Below are positions 23,216-36,445 of a stretch of 64,000 nt of DNA, in pieces (position 1 is the first letter of the stretch; every line of letters begins with the position of its first letter). Below the pieces are notes generated by a model that was not told the DNA's origin, made no database searches, and worked only from the letters and a program-made list of their open reading frames with translations. Source of the DNA: Pachyseris speciosa (taxonomy: Eukaryota > Cnidaria > Anthozoa > Scleractinia > Pachyseridae). The translations under genes and the position numbers were made by a program. Where the stretch lies: positions 235,001 through 299,000 of the forward strand of contig JAEMWC010000625.1 of assembly GCA_016490735.1 (NCBI GenBank), read 5' to 3'.

Positions 23216-26200
23216 CATGTTCTGTAAAGTTAACTTGCAACCACAAAATTAATTAAAGTGCACACGAATCGAAATTTCCAAGCCAGTTATTTTTCTCCAA
23301 TAAGAAACATTTTAAGGGGGAAATAGTTTACTAAAAGTAGCTGGAACTTATTTTAAAACCCGGCGAAAGTTGGGCCTTTCCCACTAAAATTCTAGACAAA
23401 GACTTGGGGTATGGTGAATAATCGTGTGTACTCAGTCGAGTGCGTCACTCTGTTTTGGTGAGTCCCGTGGAATAAAATGTCTGAATATTCACTACCGGGG
23501 TCACCAGCTAGGCAAATCGTTCCTATGCTAGTTCAAACTTACTCTCCTTCTCAGCCATGTTTCAGGCTTGAATGTTGCACACGAATGGCGTCTCAGAGAC
23601 CTTTTGGCCGAGCGCAAAATATCTCAGATTTTAGGCTATGGCGGAAATTTTGGAACCCCTACAAATGGTCAATCCTTGACACGAAAAGGAAGGAAACGAC
23701 TGAAAACAACTTTTAACAACAGGAGCGTTTAATCTTCCTGTAACCCCGTCTGAAAAAAAAGGAAGCACGTATTAAAATTCAATTACTGAGTCAGGAGACA
23801 ACAATTATTACCACAAAGTTTTCGCCTCCAAACCATATAAAAATTTGCATTTGAAAATGTAAGAAATATACATCAAATCCGTTTAGTGGCGGATACTGCA
23901 ACCTTTCAAGTTGATGTTATATAATTTTCACGTGATGTCGCATGCTTTAAAAGTTCTTTACAAGTTGTATCTCGTTAAAACTTAATGCATCACCGAGAAC
24001 ATTTCTGAAAGTCTGTCAGATATTTTAATCTATTGAATGCTAAGATCAATAAAGACGAAGACGAACATTTAAGTCAGAACAAAACATTTTAAATATATAC
24101 AGAATTAGGCCGATCACACGTAAGGTGGCATCCCTTGACCAGTCTTTCGACAGTTTACACATCTTTGTGTGCAAAGGCAAATATTTCCTCTTTCGTGTGT
24201 GTGATGCATTGCCCTTAAGTTTAAACTTCTCTTCTAAACCACTTCAAAATATCCGAATTTATTCAATTTTTTAAGTTCTGGAACGAAGAAACTTATTGTG
24301 TATACCAAGTTGTTCGATGAGACTTTCTTAAGGCAAGATTCCCTTTGTCGTCAACTGAAGGTCCAATTTTCTTATCAACTTGCTTTTATCATGATGGAGA
24401 GCTTCGTTTAGTGTCTTTCTGTTCACATTATTTACGAGGACACATGAAGATGGAAACCGTTTAGACAACAGCCTTACTTCGCTAACAATGATTCTAAACA
24501 ACTTCGGCTCCACTGTTTGTAACGGGTTGATCATCACATCAGGATCAAAAATATCTCAACAAAACAACAGTATTTATATTCGATTCAGCTCAAACGACTT
24601 ACCCGAGAAAGGACTCCAAAGCAGTTCCCTTTTCCAATTGAGCTAGTAAGCACTTGCAAAAGTTTTGTTGGAAGCAATAAGCCTTCAGCAGCGTTCGTGC
24701 TTTAAGAGTTACATTGCGATAATCACCCAAGGAAAACTGACTGATGCCTTAATATATACTTTTACTACATGAGCCACATGTTAACATATTGCAATAATAA
24801 TTTGTGGACTAGAGCCCCCATGTCGACTTCATCTAAATTCATTTCAACAATGACACATAGCGGGACCAAATTATCCCCAACGTTTTATTTTCACTGTCAT
24901 AATTTAACCACATTGCCTTTATATTGGCTGCCACAGTTGAATTCCTTTTGGCTTCACTTAATTTTAGCATGTGAAGGCTTGTCTCTAGATAAAACAAAAT
25001 CCTAGCCACTGTTAAAATAACAAACCTGGTCAGTTCACCAGCACAAGCAAACTCCAAAAACAAAACGTCTAATACAGTCGAGTGCACCTGTTCAATTTAA
25101 CAGTCCTGATGGCCATCGGTTTCCAAAACGTTCGGTGTTTTAAAATGAACTAATTATGTTTATGTTGACGTCCGCACAGACAAGTTTTAACTATGAAGTA
25201 GTTAAGTTGGTCAAGAGTTGATTCTTGTTGACTAAGGTGATTTCTCACAATAGGCTAGTTCCGAATTGTGGAAGAACAAAAGAGCCAGGTCTAGGTTCAG
25301 GGGAATAAGTTGCATCTTTCTTTGTTGTTGACAAAAGAAAATGCAAATAATTCCCTTGATCATGAAGCTCGACTTGGTTCTAATCATCGCGTATCATTAC
25401 TGAACATAATTAATAATTATAGCGTCACTTGGCGAGCGCTCGTGCGCGCGCACATTAGAAACGGGGCGTATTTGCCTAGACACTGTGCTTTGTCAGCCGA
25501 AATATTCGCTTTAGGGTCGTGTTGCAAAGAAAGGAGCACGGTGACCCCCCTTTTATTTGTTTTATTTACTGGTAATAGGCACACGAAAGGCATATTTTAA
25601 GGAGAAGAGGAGCTAAAATGGCTTTTAGCTCGGGGAAAATTGCAGGATGTAGCTTGGAGAGGACGTGAAATGTTTTCATTGCCACTTGTTGTTTGACATA
25701 AGAACCAAGATCCAAGGGTCGTGAACGTAAATATGAGATTTTAAAATTGATGACCGAAGGAAAACGCGGCAATGATTTATCCTATGATTTTGAGTCTTGG
25801 AAACACCGATATTAAAGTACGGTTCAATTTTGGAATATTGTCCCTCTTTCAATTTGCACTTCAATTTCTCCTTCGTTCGCCTCAGTTCATGTTTTGACCA
25901 CAAGCGCCCTATCATACGCGTTCTGTTATTCCTATCGATAAAGCTATGGCAAGCACAGGCAATTTTAACATACAAAAGAATTCTTCAAGATCTTGGAACA
26001 TTTTTACTGATGTATTTTTTGCAGATTCGCCTTAGTTTTCTTGCGTTGTTCACAAAATTGCCCACGTCTTTGACACAAATCCTACTGGGTTCACGCGCGC
26101 GCTCGTCTTCGATATACAGGACTTCCAGTCTGTTACTCGTGTTTTAGTAGTAAATAAGCTTGTTAAATCGCGATCTGCACGTTTTGAGAGAAACAGATTC

Positions 26201-26278
26201 ATCTACAACAGAATAGGCTGTTTTACAAGGTGATCTACCTTCCTTTCCTCAAAGGTTCGTTCAAAGACTAGTACAAAT
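23216..26278. repeat. Array unit E
   Basis: 3,063 bp. It carries the same frames at 23,477 (+) and 24,328-24,537 (-). Confidence 0.95.
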
Positions 26279-29200
26279 CATGTTCTGTAAAGTTAACTTG
26301 CAACCACAAAATTAATTAAAGTGCACACGAATCGAAATTTCCAAGCCAGTTATTTTTCTCCAATAAGAAACATTTTAAGGGGGAAATAGTTTACTAAAAG
26401 TAGCTGGAACTTATTTTAAAACCCGGCGAAAGTTGGGCCTTTCCCACTAAAATTCTAGACAAAGACTTGGGGTATGGTGAATAATCGTGTGTACTCAGTC
26501 GAGTGCGTCACTCTGTTTTGGTGAGTCCCGTGGAATAAAATGTCTGAATATTCACTACCGGGGTCACCAGCTAGGCAAATCGTTCCTATGCTAGTTCAAA
26601 CTTACTCTCCTTCTCAGCCATGTTTCAGGCTTGAATGTTGCACACGAATGGCGTCTCAGAGACCTTTTGGCCGAGCGCAAAATATCTCAGATTTTAGGCT
26701 ATGGCGGAAATTTTGGAACCCCTACAAATGGTCAATCCTTGACACGAAAAGGAAGGAAACGACTGAAAACAACTTTTAACAACAGGAGCGTTTAATCTTC
26801 CTGTAACCCCGTCTGAAAAAAAAGGAAGCACGTATTAAAATTCAATTACTGAGTCAGGAGACAACAATTATTACCACAAAGTTTTCGCCTCCAAACCATA
26901 TAAAAATTTGCATTTGAAAATGTAAGAAATATACATCAAATCCGTTTAGTGGCGGATACTGCAACCTTTCAAGTTGATGTTATATAATTTTCACGTGATG
27001 TCGCATGCTTTAAAAGTTCTTTACAAGTTGTATCTCGTTAAAACTTAATGCATCACCGAGAACATTTCTGAAAGTCTGTCAGATATTTTAATCTATTGAA
27101 TGCTAAGATCAATAAAGACGAAGACGAACATTTAAGTCAGAACAAAACATTTTAAATATATACAGAATTAGGCCGATCACACGTAAGGTGGCATCCCTTG
27201 ACCAGTCTTTCGACAGTTTACACATCTTTGTGTGCAAAGGCAAATATTTCCTCTTTCGTGTGTGTGATGCATTGCCCTTAAGTTTAAACTTCTCTTCTAA
27301 ACCACTTCAAAATATCCGAATTTATTCAATTTTTTAAGTTCTGGAACGAAGAAACTTATTGTGTATACCAAGTTGTTCGATGAGACTTTCTTAAGGCAAG
27401 ATTCCCTTTGTCGTCAACTGAAGGTCCAATTTTCTTATCAACTTGCTTTTATCATGATGGAGAGCTTCGTTTAGTGTCTTTCTGTTCACATTATTTACGA
27501 GGACACATGAAGATGGAAACCGTTTAGACAACAGCCTTACTTCGCTAACAATGATTCTAAACAACTTCGGCTCCACTGTTTGTAACGGGTTGATCATCAC
27601 ATCAGGATCAAAAATATCTCAACAAAACAACAGTATTTATATTCGATTCAGCTCAAACGACTTACCCGAGAAAGGACTCCAAAGCAGTTCCCTTTTCCAA
27701 TTGAGCTAGTAAGCACTTGCAAAAGTTTTGTTGGAAGCAATAAGCCTTCAGCAGCGTTCGTGCTTTAAGAGTTACATTGCGATAATCACCCAAGGAAAAC
27801 TGACTGATGCCTTAATATATACTTTTACTACATGAGCCACATGTTAACATATTGCAATAATAATTTGTGGACTAGAGCCCCCATGTCGACTTCATCTAAA
27901 TTCATTTCAACAATGACACATAGCGGGACCAAATTATCCCCAACGTTTTATTTTCACTGTCATAATTTAACCACATTGCCTTTATATTGGCTGCCACAGT
28001 TGAATTCCTTTTGGCTTCACTTAATTTTAGCATGTGAAGGCTTGTCTCTAGATAAAACAAAATCCTAGCCACTGTTAAAATAACAAACCTGGTCAGTTCA
28101 CCAGCACAAGCAAACTCCAAAAACAAAACGTCTAATACAGTCGAGTGCACCTGTTCAATTTAACAGTCCTGATGGCCATCGGTTTCCAAAACGTTCGGTG
28201 TTTTAAAATGAACTAATTATGTTTATGTTGACGTCCGCACAGACAAGTTTTAACTATGAAGTAGTTAAGTTGGTCAAGAGTTGATTCTTGTTGACTAAGG
28301 TGATTTCTCACAATAGGCTAGTTCCGAATTGTGGAAGAACAAAAGAGCCAGGTCTAGGTTCAGGGGAATAAGTTGCATCTTTCTTTGTTGTTGACAAAAG
28401 AAAATGCAAATAATTCCCTTGATCATGAAGCTCGACTTGGTTCTAATCATCGCGTATCATTACTGAACATAATTAATAATTATAGCGTCACTTGGCGAGC
28501 GCTCGTGCGCGCGCACATTAGAAACGGGGCGTATTTGCCTAGACACTGTGCTTTGTCAGCCGAAATATTCGCTTTAGGGTCGTGTTGCAAAGAAAGGAGC
28601 ACGGTGACCCCCCTTTTATTTGTTTTATTTACTGGTAATAGGCACACGAAAGGCATATTTTAAGGAGAAGAGGAGCTAAAATGGCTTTTAGCTCGGGGAA
28701 AATTGCAGGATGTAGCTTGGAGAGGACGTGAAATGTTTTCATTGCCACTTGTTGTTTGACATAAGAACCAAGATCCAAGGGTCGTGAACGTAAATATGAG
28801 ATTTTAAAATTGATGACCGAAGGAAAACGCGGCAATGATTTATCCTATGATTTTGAGTCTTGGAAACACCGATATTAAAGTACGGTTCAATTTTGGAATA
28901 TTGTCCCTCTTTCAATTTGCACTTCAATTTCTCCTTCGTTCGCCTCAGTTCATGTTTTGACCACAAGCGCCCTATCATACGCGTTCTGTTATTCCTATCG
29001 ATAAAGCTATGGCAAGCACAGGCAATTTTAACATACAAAAGAATTCTTCAAGATCTTGGAACATTTTTACTGATGTATTTTTTGCAGATTCGCCTTAGTT
29101 TTCTTGCGTTGTTCACAAAATTGCCCACGTCTTTGACACAAATCCTACTGGGTTCACGCGCGCGCTCGTCTTCGATATACAGGACTTCCAGTCTGTTACT

Positions 29201-29341
29201 CGTGTTTTAGTAGTAAATAAGCTTGTTAAATCGCGATCTGCACGTTTTGAGAGAAACAGATTCATCTACAACAGAATAGGCTGTTTTACAAGGTGATCTA
29301 CCTTCCTTTCCTCAAAGGTTCGTTCAAAGACTAGTACAAAT
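26279..29341. repeat. Array unit F
   Basis: 3,063 bp. It carries the same frames at 26,540 (+) and 27,391-27,600 (-). Confidence 0.95.
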
Positions 29342-32300
29342 CATGTTCTGTAAAGTTAACTTGCAACCACAAAATTAATTAAAGTGCACACGAATCGAAA
29401 TTTCCAAGCCAGTTATTTTTCTCCAATAAGAAACATTTTAAGGGGGAAATAGTTTACTAAAAGTAGCTGGAACTTATTTTAAAACCCGGCGAAAGTTGGG
29501 CCTTTCCCACTAAAATTCTAGACAAAGACTTGGGGTATGGTGAATAATCGTGTGTACTCAGTCGAGTGCGTCACTCTGTTTTGGTGAGTCCCGTGGAATA
29601 AAATGTCTGAATATTCACTACCGGGGTCACCAGCTAGGCAAATCGTTCCTATGCTAGTTCAAACTTACTCTCCTTCTCAGCCATGTTTCAGGCTTGAATG
29701 TTGCACACGAATGGCGTCTCAGAGACCTTTTGGCCGAGCGCAAAATATCTCAGATTTTAGGCTATGGCGGAAATTTTGGAACCCCTACAAATGGTCAATC
29801 CTTGACACGAAAAGGAAGGAAACGACTGAAAACAACTTTTAACAACAGGAGCGTTTAATCTTCCTGTAACCCCGTCTGAAAAAAAAGGAAGCACGTATTA
29901 AAATTCAATTACTGAGTCAGGAGACAACAATTATTACCACAAAGTTTTCGCCTCCAAACCATATAAAAATTTGCATTTGAAAATGTAAGAAATATACATC
30001 AAATCCGTTTAGTGGCGGATACTGCAACCTTTCAAGTTGATGTTATATAATTTTCACGTGATGTCGCATGCTTTAAAAGTTCTTTACAAGTTGTATCTCG
30101 TTAAAACTTAATGCATCACCGAGAACATTTCTGAAAGTCTGTCAGATATTTTAATCTATTGAATGCTAAGATCAATAAAGACGAAGACGAACATTTAAGT
30201 CAGAACAAAACATTTTAAATATATACAGAATTAGGCCGATCACACGTAAGGTGGCATCCCTTGACCAGTCTTTCGACAGTTTACACATCTTTGTGTGCAA
30301 AGGCAAATATTTCCTCTTTCGTGTGTGTGATGCATTGCCCTTAAGTTTAAACTTCTCTTCTAAACCACTTCAAAATATCCGAATTTATTCAATTTTTTAA
30401 GTTCTGGAACGAAGAAACTTATTGTGTATACCAAGTTGTTCGATGAGACTTTCTTAAGGCAAGATTCCCTTTGTCGTCAACTGAAGGTCCAATTTTCTTA
30501 TCAACTTGCTTTTATCATGATGGAGAGCTTCGTTTAGTGTCTTTCTGTTCACATTATTTACGAGGACACATGAAGATGGAAACCGTTTAGACAACAGCCT
30601 TACTTCGCTAACAATGATTCTAAACAACTTCGGCTCCACTGTTTGTAACGGGTTGATCATCACATCAGGATCAAAAATATCTCAACAAAACAACAGTATT
30701 TATATTCGATTCAGCTCAAACGACTTACCCGAGAAAGGACTCCAAAGCAGTTCCCTTTTCCAATTGAGCTAGTAAGCACTTGCAAAAGTTTTGTTGGAAG
30801 CAATAAGCCTTCAGCAGCGTTCGTGCTTTAAGAGTTACATTGCGATAATCACCCAAGGAAAACTGACTGATGCCTTAATATATACTTTTACTACATGAGC
30901 CACATGTTAACATATTGCAATAATAATTTGTGGACTAGAGCCCCCATGTCGACTTCATCTAAATTCATTTCAACAATGACACATAGCGGGACCAAATTAT
31001 CCCCAACGTTTTATTTTCACTGTCATAATTTAACCACATTGCCTTTATATTGGCTGCCACAGTTGAATTCCTTTTGGCTTCACTTAATTTTAGCATGTGA
31101 AGGCTTGTCTCTAGATAAAACAAAATCCTAGCCACTGTTAAAATAACAAACCTGGTCAGTTCACCAGCACAAGCAAACTCCAAAAACAAAACGTCTAATA
31201 CAGTCGAGTGCACCTGTTCAATTTAACAGTCCTGATGGCCATCGGTTTCCAAAACGTTCGGTGTTTTAAAATGAACTAATTATGTTTATGTTGACGTCCG
31301 CACAGACAAGTTTTAACTATGAAGTAGTTAAGTTGGTCAAGAGTTGATTCTTGTTGACTAAGGTGATTTCTCACAATAGGCTAGTTCCGAATTGTGGAAG
31401 AACAAAAGAGCCAGGTCTAGGTTCAGGGGAATAAGTTGCATCTTTCTTTGTTGTTGACAAAAGAAAATGCAAATAATTCCCTTGATCATGAAGCTCGACT
31501 TGGTTCTAATCATCGCGTATCATTACTGAACATAATTAATAATTATAGCGTCACTTGGCGAGCGCTCGTGCGCGCGCACATTAGAAACGGGGCGTATTTG
31601 CCTAGACACTGTGCTTTGTCAGCCGAAATATTCGCTTTAGGGTCGTGTTGCAAAGAAAGGAGCACGGTGACCCCCCTTTTATTTGTTTTATTTACTGGTA
31701 ATAGGCACACGAAAGGCATATTTTAAGGAGAAGAGGAGCTAAAATGGCTTTTAGCTCGGGGAAAATTGCAGGATGTAGCTTGGAGAGGACGTGAAATGTT
31801 TTCATTGCCACTTGTTGTTTGACATAAGAACCAAGATCCAAGGGTCGTGAACGTAAATATGAGATTTTAAAATTGATGACCGAAGGAAAACGCGTCAATG
31901 ATTTATCCTATGATTTTGAGTCTTGGAAACACCGATATTAAAGTACGGTTCAATTTTGGAATATTGTCCCTCTTTCAATTTGCACTTCAATTTCTCCTTC
32001 GTTCGCCTCAGTTCATGTTTTGACCACAAGCGCCCTATCATACGCGTTCTGTTATTCCTATCGATAAAGCTATGGCAAGCACAGGCAATTTTAACATACA
32101 AAAGAATTCTTCAAGATCTTGGAACATTTTTACTGATGTATTTTTTGCAGATTCGCCTTAGTTTTCTTGCGTTGTTCACAAAATTGCCCACGTCTTTGAC
32201 ACAAATCCTACTGGGTTCACGCGCGCGCTCGTCTTCGATATACAGGACTTCCAGTCTGTTACTCGTGTTTTAGTAGTAAATAAGCTTGTTAAATCGCGAT

Positions 32301-32404
32301 CTGCACGTTTTGAGAGAAACAGATTCATCTACAACAGAATAGGCTGTTTTACAAGGTGATCTACCTTCCTTTCCTCAAAGGTTCGTTCAAAGACTAGTAC
32401 AAAT
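29342..32404. repeat. Array unit G
   Basis: 3,063 bp. It differs from D-F by at least one substitution (CGCGGCAATG to CGCGTCAATG near 31,893), which adds a stop to the antisense frame. Confidence 0.95.
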
Positions 32405-34775
32405 CATGTTCTGTAAAGTTAACTTGCAACCACAAAATTAATTAAAGTGCACACGAATCGAAATTTCCAAGCCAGTTATTTTTCTCCAATAAGAAACATT
32501 TTAAGGGGAAATAGTTTACTAAAAGTAGCTGGAACTTATTTAAAACCCGGCGAAAGTTGGGCCTTTCCCACTAAAATTCTAGACAAAGACTTGGGGTATG
32601 GTGAATAATCGTGTGTACTCAGTCGAGTGCGTCACTCTGTTTTGGTGAGTCCCGTGGAATAAAATGTCTGAATATTCACTACCGGGGTCACCAGCTAGGC
32701 AAATCGTTCCTATGCTAGTTCAAACTTACTCTCCTTCTCAGCCATGTTTCAGGCTTGAATGTTGCACACGAATGGCGTCTCAGAGACCTTTTGGCCGAGC
32801 GCAAAATATCTCAGATTTTAGGCTATGGCGGAAATTTTGGAACCCCTACAAATGGTCAATCCTTGACACGAAAAGGAAGGAAACGACTGAAAACAACTTT
32901 TAACAACAGGAGCGTTTAATCTTCCTGTAACCCCGTCTGAAAAAAAAGGAAGCACGTATTAAAATTCAATTACTGAGTCAGGAGACAACAATTATTACCA
33001 CAAAGTTTTCGCCTCCAAACCATATAAAAATTTGCATTTGAAAATGTAAGAAATATACATCAAATCCGTTTAGTGGCGGATACTGCAACCTTTCAAGTTG
33101 ATGTTATATAATTTTCACGTGATGTCGCATGCTTTAAAAGTTCTTTACAAGTTGTATCTCGTTGAAACTTAATGCATCACCGAGAACATTTCTGAAAGTC
33201 TGTCAGATATTTTAATCTATTGAATGCTAAGATCAATAAAGACGAAGACGAACATTTGAGTCAGAACAAAACATTTTAAATATATACAGAATTAGGCCGA
33301 TCACACGTAAGGTGGCATCCCTTGACCAGTCTTTCGACAGTTTACACATCTTTGTGTGCAAAGGCAAATATTTCCTCTTTCGTGTGTGTGATGCATTGCC
33401 CTTAAGTTTAAACTTCTCTTCTAAACCACTTCAAAATATCCGAATTTATTCAATTTTTTAAGTTCTGGAACGAAGAAACTTATTGTGTATACCAAGTTGT
33501 TCGATGAGACTTTCTTAAGGCAAGATTCCCTTTGTCGTCAACTGAAGGTCCAATTTTCTTATCAACTTGCTTTTATCATGATGGAGAGCTTCGTTTAGTG
33601 TCTTTCTGTTCACATTATTTACGAGGACACATGAAGATGGAAACCGTTTAGACAACAGCCTTACTTCGCTAACAATGATTCTAAACAACTTCGGCTCCAC
33701 TGTTTGTAACGGGTTGATCATCACATCAGGATCAAAAATATCTCAACAAAACAACAGTATTTATATTCGATTCAGCTCAAACGACTTACCCGAGAAAGGA
33801 CTCCAAAGCAGTTCCCTTTTCCAATTGAGCTAGTAAGCACTTGCAAAAGTTTTGTTGGAAGCAATAAGCCTTCAGCAGCGTTCGTGCTTTAAGAGTTACA
33901 TTGCGATAATCACCCAAGGAAAACTGACTGATGCCTTAATATATACTTTTACTACATGAGCCACATGTCAACATATTGCAATAATAATTTGTGGACTAGA
34001 GCCCCCATGTCGACTTCATCTAAATTCATTTCAACAATGACACATAGCGGGACCAAATTATCCCCAACGTTTTATTTTCACTGTCATAATTTAACCACAT
34101 TGCCTTTATATTGGCTGCCACAGTTGAATTCCTTTTGGCTTCACTTAATTTTAGCATGTGAAGGCTTGTCTCTAGGTAAAACAAAATCCTAGCCACTGTT
34201 AAAATAACAAACCTGGTCAGTTCACCAGCACAAGCAAACTCCAAAAACAAAACGTCTAATACAGTCGAGTGCACCTGTTCAATTTAACAGTCCTGATGGC
34301 CATCGGTTTCCAAAACGTTCGGTGTTTTAAAATGAACTAATTATGTTTATGTTGACGTCCGCACAGACAAGTTTTAGCTATGACGTAGTTAAGTTGGTCA
34401 AGAGTTGATTCTTGTTGACTAAGGTGATTTCTCACAATAGGCTAGTTCTGAATTGTGGAAGAACAAAAGAACCAGGTCTAGGTTCAGGGGAATAATTTGC
34501 ATCTTCCTTTGTTGTTGACAAAAGAAAATGCAAATAATTCCCCTGAACCTCGGCTTGGTTCTAATCATCGCGCATAATTTATAATTATGGCGTCATTTGG
34601 CGCGCATTTGTGACATTAGTAATGTAGCGTATTTGCCTAGACAGTGTGCTTTGTCAGCCGAAATGTTCGCTTTATGGTCGTGTTGCAAAGAAAGGAGCAC
34701 GGTGACCCCCCTTTTATTTGTCTTATTTATTGGTAATAGGGTAACGAAAAGCATATTTTAAGGAGAATAGAAGTT
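32405..34775. repeat. Array unit H (terminal, truncated)
   Basis: It is nearly identical to C-G at first, with two one-base losses near 32,504 and 32,541. It diverges after about 34,370 (including loss of the GCGCTCGTGCGCGCG segment) and ends near 34,775. Its terminal part resembles unit A more than C-G ('GAACCAGGTCTAGG', 'AATAATTTGCATCTT'). Confidence 0.9.
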
Positions 34776-35896
34776 TAATAGTAGAAGTTGGATTATTTAC
34801 ATATAAACGATGTGAAACTCTGCATTTGGAGGAGTAAGGGATGATGACGAAGTGTACATTATTATTCTCACATCATTTGCAAGATCGGGCAATTTGAAAT
34901 CAGCATACTGAAAGATTATTGCCCAGACGCACAATTAGGCTCTAGGTTTCACCACTATTCATAGTTTTGTTACAAAATAACATTTTTGTGTTTCGGTTGT
35001 TCGAGTTTTCAATATTTCTCGCTCAACTCCGTAAAAGCACTTAGAATGACAGGCATGTAGGGCGAAAACAAACACGGTGACACCGTCTCTTTATTGCCTT
35101 TTTTTTTTTAATGTCCTTTGCATAGATATCAATTGTGCGAAGTTTACAAAAATCTTAATAGTACATCCTTTCCTAGGCAATTACTTTGAAAGATATTAAA
35201 ACGTTTTATCAACATTGTCTTCTATGCTATCGATTTATGAAAGGTGTTATTCCTGATCTCTCTTCTGTCGGTGTGCACTCTCCAACGTTACATGACATCC
35301 CCTAGTGCCATAACCGATTCTAATGAAATTTCTTTATTGGTTTTTCCTTGTTTTTAATTGATGTGTATGTCAGTTTTATCCGAACTGTGTGACGTCACTC
35401 ACGCTGTTTGATCTCAAACATTCTCTCTATTTTAAAACAGCTGTTCTCGGCTTGATTAAAGTGATCGGGAGAAATGTTCCGGAAATGCCGAATTTCACAC
35501 CTCTTAATCCCAGATGTAGATATAATGTAAGCCTGATGAATGAAGATCACTTACCTTAAGCTTTTAGTGTGGTTTTTTTGAGTTTTTATGGCGCTTTGAG
35601 TCGCTTGCCACTGACGCCTCTGACAATAGTATAAGATTAACTACAAGGCATGCAATTAAGTCAATTAAAATAGCCGCCGCAGCTGAACGCCTTCTGAATT
35701 TTGTCCATTTTCTTCCACTTCCACGCGTCTCTCGCCATCACGCCTGGGGCAAATGAAGGCCAGATAATTTTCGAAGATCGATGCCAAAAAACTTGTAAGC
35801 AGCTTGCTAATAACGACCTGAAGTAACGCCGCGAATTTTCAAATTCGCCGCCTCATGGCCATCGTCATGGGATATCGGCCGACGTGGTCGATCAGA
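34776..35896. other. Non-coding stretch
   Basis: No open frame over 60 codons of coding character, no RNA gene and no clear repeat was found. Confidence 0.45.
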
Positions 35897-36445
35897 AACC
35901 GCCGTTATAAATTTGAATTAAAGACAAATAACCCTCACCGGCTCCCCCGGCGGCTCGGCGAATTTTCTTTAGCGCATCAATTCAGCTTTTACTTTCTAAA
36001 CACAAATTAAAAATAACCTGACAGCATAATTTAGTGTTGTTTGCAAAACACACTTAAATATTTTTAGTTGCTATAGGAATTTACTAATTAGGATACTTCA
36101 CAAATTAATGTGATCAAGTAAGCTGAAGCCACTCTAAAGGGCACTAACGCCACAAGGTAGCGGGCATTACCCCTTAAATCTACCAAAGCAAAGATTGAGC
36201 TCAAGCATTACCAGCCATGGACAGCTGTTTCGGCCTTGTTAAGCCTCATCAGCATGGCATAGCTAATGCTTATGCTCAAGTACCCACATATACAGTATAC
36301 ACATATATAGTATCCTTGTCACTCCAGCCACCTGACATCCCACAAGCTTTACATTTTCATTGCTCAATTTAATAATTGTTTGGCCGAACCTCTTGGGGAG
36401 CCGGTGAGGGTTATTTGTATTTAATTTAAATTTATAACGGCGGTT
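35897..36445. mobile_element. 549-bp element with 52-bp terminal inverted repeats
   Basis: The left terminus AACCGCCGTTATAAATTT... (35,897-35,948) is mirrored at 36,394-36,445 with about four mismatches over 52 bp, ending at GGCTCCCC on both sides. The interior is non-coding and contains the hammerhead-like motif at about 36,202-36,280. It is a non-autonomous DNA element, or a fold-back formed around a retrozyme fragment. Confidence 0.65.
36202..36280 (-). ncRNA. Hammerhead ribozyme-like motif (Penelope/retrozyme type)
   Basis: The minus strand reads CTGATGA (complement of 36,246-36,252), GGCTT-AACA-AGGCC forming a 5-bp stem II with a tetraloop, then GAAAC (complement of 36,227-36,231). CAGC and GCTG can pair as stem III with one bulged G, followed by a GGTA cleavage-site candidate. 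Outer sequences AAGCATT and AATGCTT can pair as stem I, although an extra 12 nt separate that pairing from the core. The invariant CUGAUGA and GAAA are intact. Such ribozymes are known in Penelope-like elements and animal retrozymes. Whether it cleaves cannot be told from sequence. Confidence 0.55.

Larger units (their letters stand above)
8734..34775. repeat. Tandem array of eight ~3.06-kb units (A-H)
   Basis: Every landmark recurs at a fixed spacing. For example a 69-codon minus-strand frame starting MMINPLQ has its lower coordinate at 9,803, 15,141, 18,202, 21,265, 24,328, 27,391, 30,454 and 33,515. The spacing is exactly 3,063 bp from unit D to unit G. Units A and B are diverged from the rest and from each other; C-H differ by only a handful of bases. 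The array ends at about 34,775, where unit H stops about 690 bp short of a full unit. No rRNA, tRNA or histone-like gene is seen. The unit holds fragments that look like exons on both strands (see unit B). It could be a locus-specific satellite, a recent segmental amplification of part of a gene, or partly an assembly artefact. Confidence 0.95.

Noticed and set aside
8734..34775. CRISPR, rDNA or histone-type gene array
   Set aside because: Unit length, absence of short direct repeats with unique spacers, and absence of rRNA or histone sequence exclude these.
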